DNA of 64,000 bases from a virus. Positions 7,652-15,573 of the stretch are shown in pieces (the first letter of the stretch is position 1; every line of letters starts with the position of its first letter). The position numbers and the translations under genes are program-made. The DNA lies in the IMG/VR virus record IMGVR_UViG_3300035670_000060, positions 1 through 64,000 of that record; one strand, written 5' to 3'. The notes below the pieces were generated by a model. The model saw only the letters and a list, made by a program, of their open reading frames with translations. It was not told the DNA's origin and did not search any database.

Positions 7652-7680
7652 AGTATCTCATACTATTTAACGCATGTCAA
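7652..7680 (-). promoter_or_regulatory. Sigma70-like promoter of the signal-peptide gene
   Basis: Minus strand: -35 TTGACA (7680-7675), 17-base spacer ending in TGA, and -10 GATACT (7657-7652). The -35 is perfect and the -10 is of the extended TGn type. It lies 32 bases before the start at 7620. Confidence 0.75.
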
Positions 7681-7699
7681 GACATTTCGTTGACAGGAA

Positions 7700-8104
7700 T
7701 TAAGATATTTTTTTCTTACCTATGTTATACTTAGTAGTAAGTTGCCATTCATCACGTTCTTTATGTGAGATGATTTTGATTTGTGATAATGGTGCTGTGA
7801 TTTCTTTTGCTTGTTCATGCTTTACGATTTCAATAAGACCCCATTCTTCTAAAAGATTTGCTATAGTGTTTCTACGACCCATATCATTATCAGTAAAGTC
7901 GGTAGGTTTACCATCTAATGCAAATAATTCTTTAAAGTGTACCACATAATATTTACCTTTTTTGTGTAGGATATGGCAAGACTGATAAAGCGTTCTATCT
8001 TTTCTGGATGCTACACCAATTCGTGTAAGTGTTTCACGCACTTTAAGAAAATCGTCCTCTTGCTTAAGTCTCACCTCCAATAAATCATCGATGTTAACTG
8101 CCAT
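7700..8104 (-). CDS. regA: RegA translational repressor
   Basis: A 134-residue homologue of T4 RegA, the RNA-binding protein that represses translation of early messages at their start regions. Diagnostic stretches are KVRETLTRIGVASRKDRTLY, SCHILHKKGKYYVVHFKEL, RRNTIANLLEEWGLIEIV and the end EWQLTTKYNIG, all collinear with T4 RegA. It lies directly downstream of gene 62, in the T4 order 45-44-62-regA, here interrupted only by small extra genes. Its targets in T4 include replication mRNAs, and many of the early genes here are candidates. Confidence 0.95.
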   Translation of the reverse strand: MAVNIDDLLEVRLKQEDDFLKVRETLTRIGVASRKDRTLYQSCHILHKKGKYYVVHFKELFALDGKPTDFTDNDMGRRNTIANLLEEWGLIEIVKHEQAKEITAPLSQIKIISHKERDEWQLTTKYNIGKKKIS

Positions 8105-8105
8105 T

Positions 8106-8495
8106 TCATTTCTCCTTACTTTTCAAACCACCTTTTTCTAGTTTTAACTTCATCTGGTGAATTTGTTCTTCCGTGAAGAGATTCATTACATCTTTAGCCT
8201 TGGTGTAACTATATCCAAAGTATTGAGAAATCACTTCAACGGTGTCAATTTTTTCACTCTTTAACCATTTGCTATACCGCTTTTTTGGTCTGATGCTATT
8301 TAGTAAATAGAGAAATTGTGCCTTTGATTCTAGGAAATGATACCGATTCATCTCATTAGCATAGAGAATCGTATCAGGAAAGAATGACAGTCCACGATTG
8401 ACAATGAATGGTGCGTATGCTTTTTCGGATGGTTCATCAACAATCAGATTTTCTTTTGTCTGATTGATAGCATTAATAAAGTCAAATGGTGTCAT
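8106..8495 (-). CDS. 62: gp62, clamp-loader small subunit
   Basis: A 129-residue small subunit of the sliding-clamp loader, which with four gp44 subunits opens the gp45 clamp. It begins MTPFDFINAINQTKENLI and has the conserved YAPFIVNRGLSFFPDTI and MNRYHFLESKAQFLYL segments. It is shorter than T4 gp62 (187 residues), which is usual for marine T4-like phages. It sits immediately upstream of regA, and its start is 2 bases from the stop of the PD-(D/E)XK-like gene. Confidence 0.9.
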   Translation of the reverse strand: MTPFDFINAINQTKENLIVDEPSEKAYAPFIVNRGLSFFPDTILYANEMNRYHFLESKAQFLYLLNSIRPKKRYSKWLKSEKIDTVEVISQYFGYSYTKAKDVMNLFTEEQIHQMKLKLEKGGLKSKEK

Positions 8496-8496
8496 G

Positions 8497-8967
8497 TTAG
8501 TAATTGGATGTGGTATACTTCATCATTTCATTGATAACAGAATCTTGTACTTTATGTATCGGCACCACTGCATCCTGTTCAATAGGCACCAATGCCATCT
8601 CATCAATCCATCCATTGGATCTGGTAACTTTTCTAACTCTGTACTTGAATGTATTTTCAATTCTAAACAACCAGCCACTCCATCTATACTTATACTTCGG
8701 TGCAGGAATTGTAACGTAATAAAATTCATCTACACTTCTACATTTCATCAACTGACTTTTCTTAAATGCAATTGCACCTTCGGTAATAAATGGTGTACCG
8801 ACTTTGACTTCAACTGTCTTATCGTCAGCCATCAAGTCTTTTTCGGAGTCAAAGTTGTCTAATGAAAATTGAACTTTGCGATTCTCAGCAAGATAATTAC
8901 CAACATACTTCTCACCCATCTTGCCAAGAATCTCAATCTTTTGTTCTCTTGTTAGTGGTGCTCTCAT
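8497..8967 (-). CDS. Restriction-endonuclease-fold (PD-(D/E)XK-like) protein between gp62 and gp44
   Basis: A 156-residue protein with a possible nuclease core: an N-terminal helix with Glu (GKMGEKYVGNYL), then DNFDSEKDLMADDKTVEVKV, where Asp and the E-V-K triplet match the D...ExK signature of PD-(D/E)XK enzymes, followed by KKSQLMKC. The C-terminal half is mostly strands. It separates genes 62 and 44, which are adjacent in T4, and overlaps gene 44 by 4 bases, so it is part of the clamp-loader operon. A DNA-repair or Holliday-junction type nuclease is a reasonable guess; it could also be a catalytically inactive relative. Confidence 0.7.
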   Translation of the reverse strand: MRAPLTREQKIEILGKMGEKYVGNYLAENRKVQFSLDNFDSEKDLMADDKTVEVKVGTPFITEGAIAFKKSQLMKCRSVDEFYYVTIPAPKYKYRWSGWLFRIENTFKYRVRKVTRSNGWIDEMALVPIEQDAVVPIHKVQDSVINEMMKYTTSNY

Positions 8968-9905
8968 GATTTAAACTCACAATCAGCCATGACTTGCGTC
9001 AAAAATGCAACCAGATTAATTTCTTGGTCTGCTACAAATGCTGCTTTGTATTGATAGTCAGCAAGATATAAAATCAGTTGCGGTATAGAATTCGGTGTCA
9101 ATGCATCATTAGCACCATCAAAGATTTGTCGAAAGATTGCTTGTGGTTCATTATCTAAATTCTCAACAACCCACTTACGCATACCAGAAAAGTTCTTATC
9201 TTTCAATTGCTTGAATAGATCCTTGATGTTTGCATTTGCTACACTTGTTAGAATGCCTGCATCAATCTTACCTGTGACTGAGTACCGCTGCAATTCATTT
9301 AGCACACGGCGCCAATCAGGAAGATACTTCATGATCATTTCAGCAACAACTGCTTTATCATATTCAACGTTCTCTTTTTTGAGAATGTCTTCAACTCGCT
9401 TGATAAATTGAACAGCTAACTTCTTCTTGTTACCATTGACAATCTTAAAATGAACAACTGAACACCGACTGTGAAGTGGTGTAATGATCCGATTGACATA
9501 ATTACAAGTGAGAATGAAACCACAATTTGAAGAGAATTCTTCCATGAAGTTTCGAAGTGCTGGTTGAGTAGACTGAGGATTCAGATAATCAGCTTCATCA
9601 AGTATAACATACTTCCTACCACCAACAAATGAAATAGTAGATGCATAGTTTTTAATTTCATTGCGAAGTGTATCAATGTTACCATTCATACTACCATTGA
9701 TAATGATATAGTCTGCACCAATTTCATCAAGCATGGCCCTAGCAACGGTTGTTTTGCCAACACCAGGACCACCTGCTAGAATGAGATTCGGTACGTTTTT
9801 GGTATTGACAAACTCTTGAAAGGTTGCTTTCAGATCCGCAGGAAGAATGGTATCTTCAACAGTCTTTGGTCGATACTTCTCGACCCATAAAAAATCTTCA
9901 CGCAT
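8964..9905 (-). CDS. 44: gp44, clamp-loader large subunit (AAA+ ATPase)
   Basis: A 313-residue AAA+ ATPase that loads gp45 onto primed DNA. Walker A GGPGVGKT is at 45-52, Walker B is KYVILDEADYL, and the SRC box reads HSRCSVVHF. The C-terminal collar follows. The N terminus FLWVEKYRPKTVEDTI is typical of clamp loaders. Its length equals that of T4 gp44. The upstream region holds an extended -10 promoter (9929-9957), so genes 44, the nuclease-like gene, 62 and regA may form one early transcript in addition to read-through from gene 45. Confidence 0.96.
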   Translation of the reverse strand: MREDFLWVEKYRPKTVEDTILPADLKATFQEFVNTKNVPNLILAGGPGVGKTTVARAMLDEIGADYIIINGSMNGNIDTLRNEIKNYASTISFVGGRKYVILDEADYLNPQSTQPALRNFMEEFSSNCGFILTCNYVNRIITPLHSRCSVVHFKIVNGNKKKLAVQFIKRVEDILKKENVEYDKAVVAEMIMKYLPDWRRVLNELQRYSVTGKIDAGILTSVANANIKDLFKQLKDKNFSGMRKWVVENLDNEPQAIFRQIFDGANDALTPNSIPQLILYLADYQYKAAFVADQEINLVAFLTQVMADCEFKS

Positions 9906-9928
9906 AACTTCTCCATAATAAAAATAAC

Positions 9929-9957
9929 ATTATATCACTTCGTGACGGATTCGTAAA
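9929..9957 (-). promoter_or_regulatory. Extended -10 promoter before gene 44
   Basis: Minus strand: TTTACG (9957-9952), 17 bases, then TATAAT (9934-9929) preceded by TGA, an extended -10. The -35 is weak. It overlaps the end of the DsbA-like gene, 24 bases before the gene 44 start. Confidence 0.5.
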
Positions 9958-10192
9958 GAGTCTCCAAGTCTTGTTGATCCTGTTGTACCTGATTGAAGTT
10001 TTGCTTATGAAAAACTTTAGCCAATCTGCGAGTGTATTTCTTCTTGATTTTGTAATTGTCTTCAACGGTTTGAAGAATATCTTTAATCAAGTCTCGTTCA
10101 GCCTCCATGCGAGTCAGACTGTCCGAGATTTCTTGTAACGCTTGGCGAATTTTTTTCTTGTCTTCTGGTGAAGATGGTACGACTACGCTCAT
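9935..10192 (-). CDS. dsbA: DsbA-like double-stranded DNA-binding protein
   Basis: An 85-residue helical basic/acidic protein. The C-terminal half (KDILQTVEDNYKIKKKYTRR then LAKVFHKQN and DLETLYESV) lines up with T4 DsbA (KDI...RLLALYHKDN...VVELYDTV), a small DNA-binding protein that modulates late promoters. The N-terminal helix (KKIRQALQEISDSLTRMEAE) is more divergent. In T4 dsbA lies near gene 33, whereas here it is between genes 45 and 44, which fits a role with the clamp-dependent late transcription machinery. The assignment rests on my memory of the T4 sequence, so it should be checked by profile search. Confidence 0.65.
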   Translation of the reverse strand: MSVVVPSSPEDKKKIRQALQEISDSLTRMEAERDLIKDILQTVEDNYKIKKKYTRRLAKVFHKQNFNQVQQDQQDLETLYESVTK

Positions 10193-10866
10193 GCTTCATA
10201 CCTCGATCCAGGTTCCATTGCAACCCAATACTCAAGTGTTGGTGAAACAAAATGTGCGATGCCTTTTGAAGATGCACTAACAGCATAATCACTCGGAATC
10301 AATTTGATGTTACCGACACTAAATGTAAATCGGAAGTCTGCTGTAGTCTCACCAACTTCTTGTGAGTATGTATCAGAGCCATCGTTCTTACTATCAACTG
10401 CTGCTAACGTAATCTTAGACCTATCACCAACGATTGCAATGTGAGGCAAACCAAGAATGCCTGCAAGTTTCAATACTTGTATCAATGCATCTTTCTTTAA
10501 TGTGAACTGGACTTCTGCACTTGAAACTTTAATGTCTTTGTCTGGTGCTGCTACAATCATTGATTCATCAGTCAATCGATATACCAATTTAGATGAGTCG
10601 GACTGAATCACTGCACTTCCTGCTGAACCGTCACCAGTCTTCTTGATTGTGATATCAGGTTTGTCTAGTGAACTAACGACAGATAAAAATCGATTCAAAT
10701 CATAGATACAAAATTCATCTACGATTGCATCAGGAATGGTTGCTTTACCTACTACGGCTTTCTGCGCTGAAATTACCCTCAACAAATTGCCTTTGCGGAA
10801 CATCATACCCGTGTTGATTGTCGAAAAGTTTTTCAGAACCTCTAATGTCTTGTCGCTCAATTTCAT
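10189..10866 (-). CDS. 45: gp45, sliding clamp
   Basis: A 225-residue processivity clamp that forms a trimeric ring around DNA. It tethers the split polymerase (its LESFFA tail fits the clamp pocket) and serves as mobile activator of late transcription with gp55. It begins MKLSDKTLEVLKNFSTINTG like T4 gp45. Two related halves are visible, with EVQFTLKKDALIQVLKLAGI opening the second. The start ATG at 10866 and its site GGAGAAGTGAAGA lie inside the reading frame of the DUF3310-like gene, which runs on for another 122 bases. Confidence 0.95.
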   Translation of the reverse strand: MKLSDKTLEVLKNFSTINTGMMFRKGNLLRVISAQKAVVGKATIPDAIVDEFCIYDLNRFLSVVSSLDKPDITIKKTGDGSAGSAVIQSDSSKLVYRLTDESMIVAAPDKDIKVSSAEVQFTLKKDALIQVLKLAGILGLPHIAIVGDRSKITLAAVDSKNDGSDTYSQEVGETTADFRFTFSVGNIKLIPSDYAVSASSKGIAHFVSPTLEYWVAMEPGSRYEA

Positions 10867-11149
10867 TCTTCACTTCTCCATAAAATTTATCATGTATATA
10901 AACCATCATAATAGCATAATGTATAACTTTAAGCAAGTCTTTTCGATTCCTACCTCCTTTCTTACCATATCGCTGTGCATATTTCATTACATTACCAATA
11001 GTAAAACCTTCACCGTGACCACAGTCAATAATGAACTCAGTCGCCTGAAATTGGTTTTGTGAATAGTGTTCACCGTAGGTCGCTTCGATATAAGTCTCAA
11101 GTTCTTTTAGAATTCGAGGCTCATCATACTTATACGGCAAATTCTTCAT
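10745..11149 (-). CDS. DUF3310-like protein overlapping gene 45
   Basis: A 134-residue protein whose core EGFTIGNVMKYAQRYGKKGG followed by RKDLLKVIHYAIMM is the DUF3310 signature (G-N-V-x-K-Y-x-x-R-Y ... DL-x-K-x-x-Y), a family common in phages and possibly nucleotide-related. The recognised domain ends at about residue 95. The remaining 40 residues are encoded in a region that also encodes the first 41 codons of gp45 in another frame, a 122-base overlap, unusual even for this compact genome. The start overlaps the glycosyltransferase stop by 4 bases. Confidence 0.75.
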   Translation of the reverse strand: MKNLPYKYDEPRILKELETYIEATYGEHYSQNQFQATEFIIDCGHGEGFTIGNVMKYAQRYGKKGGRNRKDLLKVIHYAIMMVYIHDKFYGEVKNEIERQDIRGSEKLFDNQHGYDVPQRQFVEGNFSAESRSR

Positions 11150-11982
11150 CGTTTTGGTGCTGTTTTAGATGCGGTTGGAGATGCGCCGACTGCTGCTAAC
11201 GCTGATAGAGAACCGCCCCATGTATACGAACCAGTGTGTTTTAATTCAAGCCATGGTAACATCCAAACTTTCAATCCAGATTTTCTTGCATACTGACAAA
11301 ACATGTAGTCTTCAGATAGATATCGCTTTGATTCAGGATCTATAACACAATCGAAGAATGCCATAATTTCTCGACTACCATCGAATGCTTTGGTACGTAC
11401 ATGATCTGGTTTGTATGATCGCTCAGGATAATCTTGCGACATTTTTTCAAATACATTTTTTCGAATCAACATGAATCCAGTACCGCCTTCTTTTACTTCA
11501 GCAGGTTCATTCAATGGAATTCGTTCAGTGCCATCCACGGGATTGAATACATAGTCGCCTGTAAAGTTTTCGAGAATGAGAGGATCCTTATCAGCAAAGC
11601 CTTTGTCTACCGCAGACTTTACTTTCTCCCACGATATAGCCTTCTTAGGATATGGTCCGCATACAATATCTTTATCTTCTCCTTCAGAATAGTGAAGCAT
11701 TACCAAAACGTCTTGGGCTGCAAATGTGATATCACTATCAATGAAAAGTAGGTGAGTGTAATCACTACGAATAAATTCGTCGGCTAAGTAATTTCTGGCT
11801 CGTGTGATGAGTGATTCATTGAACATGAAAAACAATTTACATTCAATTTTGTATCGAGTGCATAGTACCATTAAGTCAGCAATAGATTTGGTATAACCTC
11901 CGTAACATTGACCGCCATACATTGGCGTTGCAACGAAAAGTTTTTTGTCTCTCATTTTTTCTAGATCAATCGATATTTCCAT
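11146..11982 (-). CDS. GT-A fold glycosyltransferase
   Basis: A 278-residue family 2-like glycosyltransferase. The N-terminal Rossmann part starts KLFVATPMYGGQCYGGYTKS, and the DxD-type metal site is LLFIDSDITF. A conserved GGTGFMLIRKNVFEKM and SEDYMFCQYARKSG complete the acceptor side (ED/xxD catalytic region). The last 25 residues (GGSLSALAAVGASPTASKTA) are a low-complexity tail. It is clearly related to the protein at 58587-59249 (same ATP-x-x opening, FxxNESLxTxARN, FIDxDxxW/F). It may glycosylate virion proteins, surface sugars or DNA. It is preceded by a strong terminator, so it starts a transcript that continues into gene 45. Confidence 0.85.
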   Translation of the reverse strand: MEISIDLEKMRDKKLFVATPMYGGQCYGGYTKSIADLMVLCTRYKIECKLFFMFNESLITRARNYLADEFIRSDYTHLLFIDSDITFAAQDVLVMLHYSEGEDKDIVCGPYPKKAISWEKVKSAVDKGFADKDPLILENFTGDYVFNPVDGTERIPLNEPAEVKEGGTGFMLIRKNVFEKMSQDYPERSYKPDHVRTKAFDGSREIMAFFDCVIDPESKRYLSEDYMFCQYARKSGLKVWMLPWLELKHTGSYTWGGSLSALAAVGASPTASKTAPKR

Positions 11983-12021
11983 GATAACTCCATAATAATG
12001 TTATTGTAATATTATATATGC

Positions 12022-12050
12022 AAAAAAGGTGGCTGATTGAATCAGCCACC
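12022..12050 (-). terminator. Strong rho-independent terminator after cobS
   Basis: Minus strand: GGTGGCTGATT-CA-ATCAGCCACC followed by TTTTTT. The near-perfect 10-bp stem and U6 tract end the cobS transcript and separate it from the glycosyltransferase-gene 45 unit. Confidence 0.9.
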
Positions 12051-12067
12051 GAGAAAAGTTTTAAATT

Positions 12068-13270
12068 TTAGAAAGGCACTTCTTCGGTATGTACTTCTGG
12101 TGTACTTACCACCGGTGAAACATTTACAGGCTCAGGAACCAACTTTGTGTAGAGGTCCATAAATGCAGTCTTGGTTTCAGCATCAAAGCGGTTGATACAG
12201 TATGTAATCGCTTCGGTGCGGTCACCAAAAATCTGGTATGCTTTCGCAATGGACACCAGACGGCGAGTGGAAATCAATTCATCAATTGCACCTTCTTGAA
12301 AAGTCTTCCGAATGATATCAGCCCACTTGACAAGAATCTCCGAAAATTCTTTATCTTGCAAACCAAGACTATCAAATACACGGGTAAGAATCTTACTCTC
12401 AACGGTTGTAGAAGGATACTCCTGTTCAACCGTGATAGGAAACCGCTCAAGGAATGCATCATCAAGAATGGTAGCAGCCATGAACCGACCGGTTTCATCG
12501 CCCTTACCTTTGGTGTTAGCGGTTGCTATCACATTGAAGCCGGGTGCAGGACGAACAGTCTCACCAGTTTTCTTTACGAAAATTGGCTTGCCCTCAAGGA
12601 TACCTTGCAAGCACATAAGTTTATTAGAACCACGGTCAATTTCATCAAGGCAGAGGATTGCACCGGACTTCATGGCCTGGAGCACTGGACCGTCGTACCA
12701 GCGGGTTTCGCCATCAATCAAGCGGAAACCACCAATCAAGTCATCCTCATCCGTCTCCGGTGTGATGTTCACTCGCATAAATTCACGCTTGAGTTTGGCG
12801 CAAACTTGCTCTACCATCATAGTCTTACCGTTGCCGGAGAGACCGGAAACGAACACTGGGTAGAACTGATTGGATGTTACCACCTTCAGCATTTTATCGA
12901 AGAAACCAAAGGGTACGTACAACGGATCCACATTAGGAACCGAGGGGCCTTCATCAATTCGAATGACTTTGGCAATCTTAGCCACTAGTTTTTCTCGCAA
13001 TTCGACCACTGGAGCAACCGCCGGTGAAGCCATCGGAGTCACTGGAGCGGGTTGTTTAATGGCAGTTACGGTAGCAGTCATGTCCACACCGTACTCAGCC
13101 AGAGGGAGCTGGTAGACACCACGGCCAATACGATACTTATCGCCAGAGACCCACACTTGGCGCTTTACGCCTTCGTTCTCCAACTCCAACAATTGTTGCA
13201 TTGTCACGGTATTGCCAAAGCGACTCTGGAGAGTCTTAAGGTACTGGACCTTATCAGCACGGCTAGTCAT
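12068..13270 (-). CDS. cobS: CobS-type AAA+ ATPase (MoxR/cobaltochelatase-like)
   Basis: A 400-residue AAA+ protein of the class annotated CobS in T4-like marine phages. Residues 1-110 are a variable N-terminal part with a Pro-rich linker. Walker A GLSGNGKT is at 143-150, Walker B LCLDEID is at 206-212, then sensor-1 NVIATANTKG, and an arginine-rich lid with TRRLVSIAKAY. It pairs with the VWA-domain protein just upstream, the classic ATPase/MIDAS partnership of cobaltochelatase and MoxR systems. A protein-remodelling role is as likely as cobalt insertion, since no other cobalamin gene is seen. It is distinctly G+C-rich (36/60 in 12661-12720), suggesting transfer. It has its own sigma70-like promoter. 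Confidence 0.85.
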   Translation of the reverse strand: MTSRADKVQYLKTLQSRFGNTVTMQQLLELENEGVKRQVWVSGDKYRIGRGVYQLPLAEYGVDMTATVTAIKQPAPVTPMASPAVAPVVELREKLVAKIAKVIRIDEGPSVPNVDPLYVPFGFFDKMLKVVTSNQFYPVFVSGLSGNGKTMMVEQVCAKLKREFMRVNITPETDEDDLIGGFRLIDGETRWYDGPVLQAMKSGAILCLDEIDRGSNKLMCLQGILEGKPIFVKKTGETVRPAPGFNVIATANTKGKGDETGRFMAATILDDAFLERFPITVEQEYPSTTVESKILTRVFDSLGLQDKEFSEILVKWADIIRKTFQEGAIDELISTRRLVSIAKAYQIFGDRTEAITYCINRFDAETKTAFMDLYTKLVPEPVNVSPVVSTPEVHTEEVPF

Positions 13271-13302
13271 TTCAAAGTTCCTTTCTCAAAGTTCATACTA
13301 TA

Positions 13303-13332
13303 ATCATACACTGGTAGCCAAAAAATGTCAAC
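13303..13332 (-). promoter_or_regulatory. Sigma70-like promoter of cobS
   Basis: Minus strand: TTGACA (13332-13327), 18-base spacer, TATGAT (13308-13303), 32 bases before the cobS start. It matches the consensus in 6/6 and 5/6 positions. Confidence 0.7.
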
Positions 13333-13345
13333 ATATGTTGTATTT

Positions 13346-15520
13346 TTACGACACCCGTTCAATAAACTTCTTGAGCAACACACGGTTGGTCAATCGGTTC
13401 TGGTTCATCTTCAGGAATGCACCACGCAACTTGCGAGCGGTGGCTTTAGTCTCACCAATCAATTCATCCAAATCATCATCATTCACACGGAGACTGCTAC
13501 CACCAGGAATAATGTAGTATTCATCAAAGCCCCAATTATTGACAACGCAAACTTTGTCTTCTTTCCATTTGCGGAACTCACCATCAGCAAAATTGTAATC
13601 ACTATTACGGTCATATCTAAGATCACCAGTCAATTGAACCATCACATTGGTAAAATTTGAACGATAATTGTTCGTAATATAAAAACCAATCAAATTGCAA
13701 CCAGTCTTATTTTTAAGAATCTTTAAAAGTGTAGGTGTAACGGCATTAGCTTTCGCAGGAATTTTATAAGTTTTTTTGGTCTCTTGGTCAATGATAATAC
13801 AGTCCCTATTTGCTGTAGATTGACTCATATGATGTTTAATTCTGCCATTGTCACCGTAGACACGGATCCCTGAACTGTCTTCACCATCAGTAAGAAATAC
13901 GGTGTTCACAATTTGTAGGCGATGTTTTGTACGGAACGCATTGATATACTTCGGAAGAATTATAATGGTAGTATTCAACGGCGTACTACCTAAACCAAGG
14001 GAACGGTCGTTGATAGAAATACCACGATAATATGAAACCGCTGCTAACATATCAGCACATTGTTTCCGATATACACGGTCTGGCATTGTTGAGGAAAGAA
14101 AATTCAGCAACCGAGTATTCTCTAAAGAAATTTCACCAGAAGTGAAGGTTGAAATTTGTTGGTCACTTTTACCATATTCACTTGAGAATGCTACAACCTC
14201 AAATGGCACACCAACCTTCTTACAAAATTGTGTAAGGGTAATCAACTGCTCAACGGTACCTTTGAGATGGTCACCCATTGAACCAGACCAGTCTAACACA
14301 AGAAACAAGCCATGATTCTTACCCTGAGATACATTGGCTACACGACGGAAGATATCGTCATTGAATTTATAAGTATGCAACTTATTGGTATCAAGTTGAC
14401 CAGTTTGAGCAACTGACACACGGCGCAACTCAGCGGCCTTCTTCCGCATTTCAAATTCCTTGACAAGGTACATCAAAGCATTTTTGTTTTTTGCTTCGAA
14501 TTCCTTGAGATACCGCATGTTACTGCCCGGTGCTTCCTCGTAAGCAATACGGTTAATCAATTCTTTCCAGTGGACAAATGGCTCAAATGCTGTAGTCTTA
14601 GGAATCTTGCCAGTTAAAATTTCACCATTGCTTGATGATAGTTTTTTGACTTTGTTCTGGAATGATTCATCCGTTACAGATTTTGGATCATACGAAGTCA
14701 ATGGATTTGACTTAGTATCATTGGTGCTGCTGTCTTTACCAGAAGTGATGTCCGAATTATCTTCATCTTCACCTTCGCCATCATCATTGGGTGAACCACC
14801 ATTACTGTCTTGATCCGTTCCACGCATTTGGTTACCATCGGATGATTCACCATTGCCTTCACTATCATCTTGGAAAGGATCGCCGACTGAATCTGAATCT
14901 TCACCTTCGCCAGGCTCACCGGGCTGAGGCTCTGGTGCTTGTTCCAACTTGTCCTTCATTTCTTGTTGGCAATATTCGTACAACTCTTTAGCCACTTGAT
15001 ATACATCTTCGAAGGTTTCGGTATCAGCAACCTTGTCCACAAAGTATTGCTCTTCAGCATTGAAGTGGACATCGGCTGAAACGCCGAGTTTAAAGTGCAT
15101 GTTGATTCTATCAATCAATAGGAAGCCGTTGATATCTTTACCTTTGATGGAAAAGAAATCACGCTCATTGAGTTCACGGTAGCCGATGCCAAATGATTTA
15201 CGAATACCTGGGTACCGTGTTTTGATTTTACGCTCGATCCGAGCATCCTCTACCACATTGAGGAATGTCTTGAATCCTGGCTTCATGTTGTCCATTACAG
15301 CATCATGCCAACCTTCTTCTGGAGTGTCCAGTGCATGGCCAACTTCGTGGCCGACAAGTAAATCATAGAGTTCGGGCGAAGTATCTTCCCAGAGAGGGAG
15401 AGTGAGCGTCCGAGTCTTGGTATTGAAGGATGCAGTTTCCGCTTTACGGATGTCTATGTTAAGATTCTCCGTGGCCAGAAGTCTGGCCAGCGTGGATTTT
15501 GTGGTTTGTAGATTGTCCAT
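13346..15520 (-). CDS. cobT: CobT-like VWA protein with N-terminal HExxH metallopeptidase motif
   Basis: A 724-residue partner of the CobS-type ATPase. The N-terminal domain has His58-Glu-Val-Gly-His62 (LVGHEVGHALDTP) and, 30 residues on, NVVEDARIE, a plausible third ligand, so it looks like a zinc-dependent hydrolase domain. A long acidic, disordered linker spans about 193-275. The C-terminal half is a von Willebrand A domain with the MIDAS motif DWSGSM (410-415) and the later VFLTDGEDSSG. CobT-type proteins share the VWA part, but the HEVGH is not typical of cobaltochelatase, which argues for a protease or chaperone role. It has its own promoter (15545-15573). Codon use looks G+C-richer than neighbours. 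Confidence 0.82.
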   Translation of the reverse strand: MDNLQTTKSTLARLLATENLNIDIRKAETASFNTKTRTLTLPLWEDTSPELYDLLVGHEVGHALDTPEEGWHDAVMDNMKPGFKTFLNVVEDARIERKIKTRYPGIRKSFGIGYRELNERDFFSIKGKDINGFLLIDRINMHFKLGVSADVHFNAEEQYFVDKVADTETFEDVYQVAKELYEYCQQEMKDKLEQAPEPQPGEPGEGEDSDSVGDPFQDDSEGNGESSDGNQMRGTDQDSNGGSPNDDGEGEDEDNSDITSGKDSSTNDTKSNPLTSYDPKSVTDESFQNKVKKLSSSNGEILTGKIPKTTAFEPFVHWKELINRIAYEEAPGSNMRYLKEFEAKNKNALMYLVKEFEMRKKAAELRRVSVAQTGQLDTNKLHTYKFNDDIFRRVANVSQGKNHGLFLVLDWSGSMGDHLKGTVEQLITLTQFCKKVGVPFEVVAFSSEYGKSDQQISTFTSGEISLENTRLLNFLSSTMPDRVYRKQCADMLAAVSYYRGISINDRSLGLGSTPLNTTIIILPKYINAFRTKHRLQIVNTVFLTDGEDSSGIRVYGDNGRIKHHMSQSTANRDCIIIDQETKKTYKIPAKANAVTPTLLKILKNKTGCNLIGFYITNNYRSNFTNVMVQLTGDLRYDRNSDYNFADGEFRKWKEDKVCVVNNWGFDEYYIIPGGSSLRVNDDDLDELIGETKATARKLRGAFLKMNQNRLTNRVLLKKFIERVS

Positions 15521-15544
15521 TTGCTTTCTCTCAGTTACCTATGT

Positions 15545-15573
15545 AGTGTACATGGGTCGAGGTGCAAAGTCAA
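15545..15573 (-). promoter_or_regulatory. Sigma70-like promoter of cobT
   Basis: Minus strand: TTGACT (15573-15568), 17-base spacer, TACACT (15550-15545), 25 bases before the cobT start and overlapping the last codon of the endonuclease gene. Confidence 0.6.

Noticed and set aside
12296-12988. Plus-strand open frame of 230 codons opposite cobS
   Set aside because: Antisense shadow of a gene with clear AAA+ motifs; the product has no recognisable domain and no start signal.
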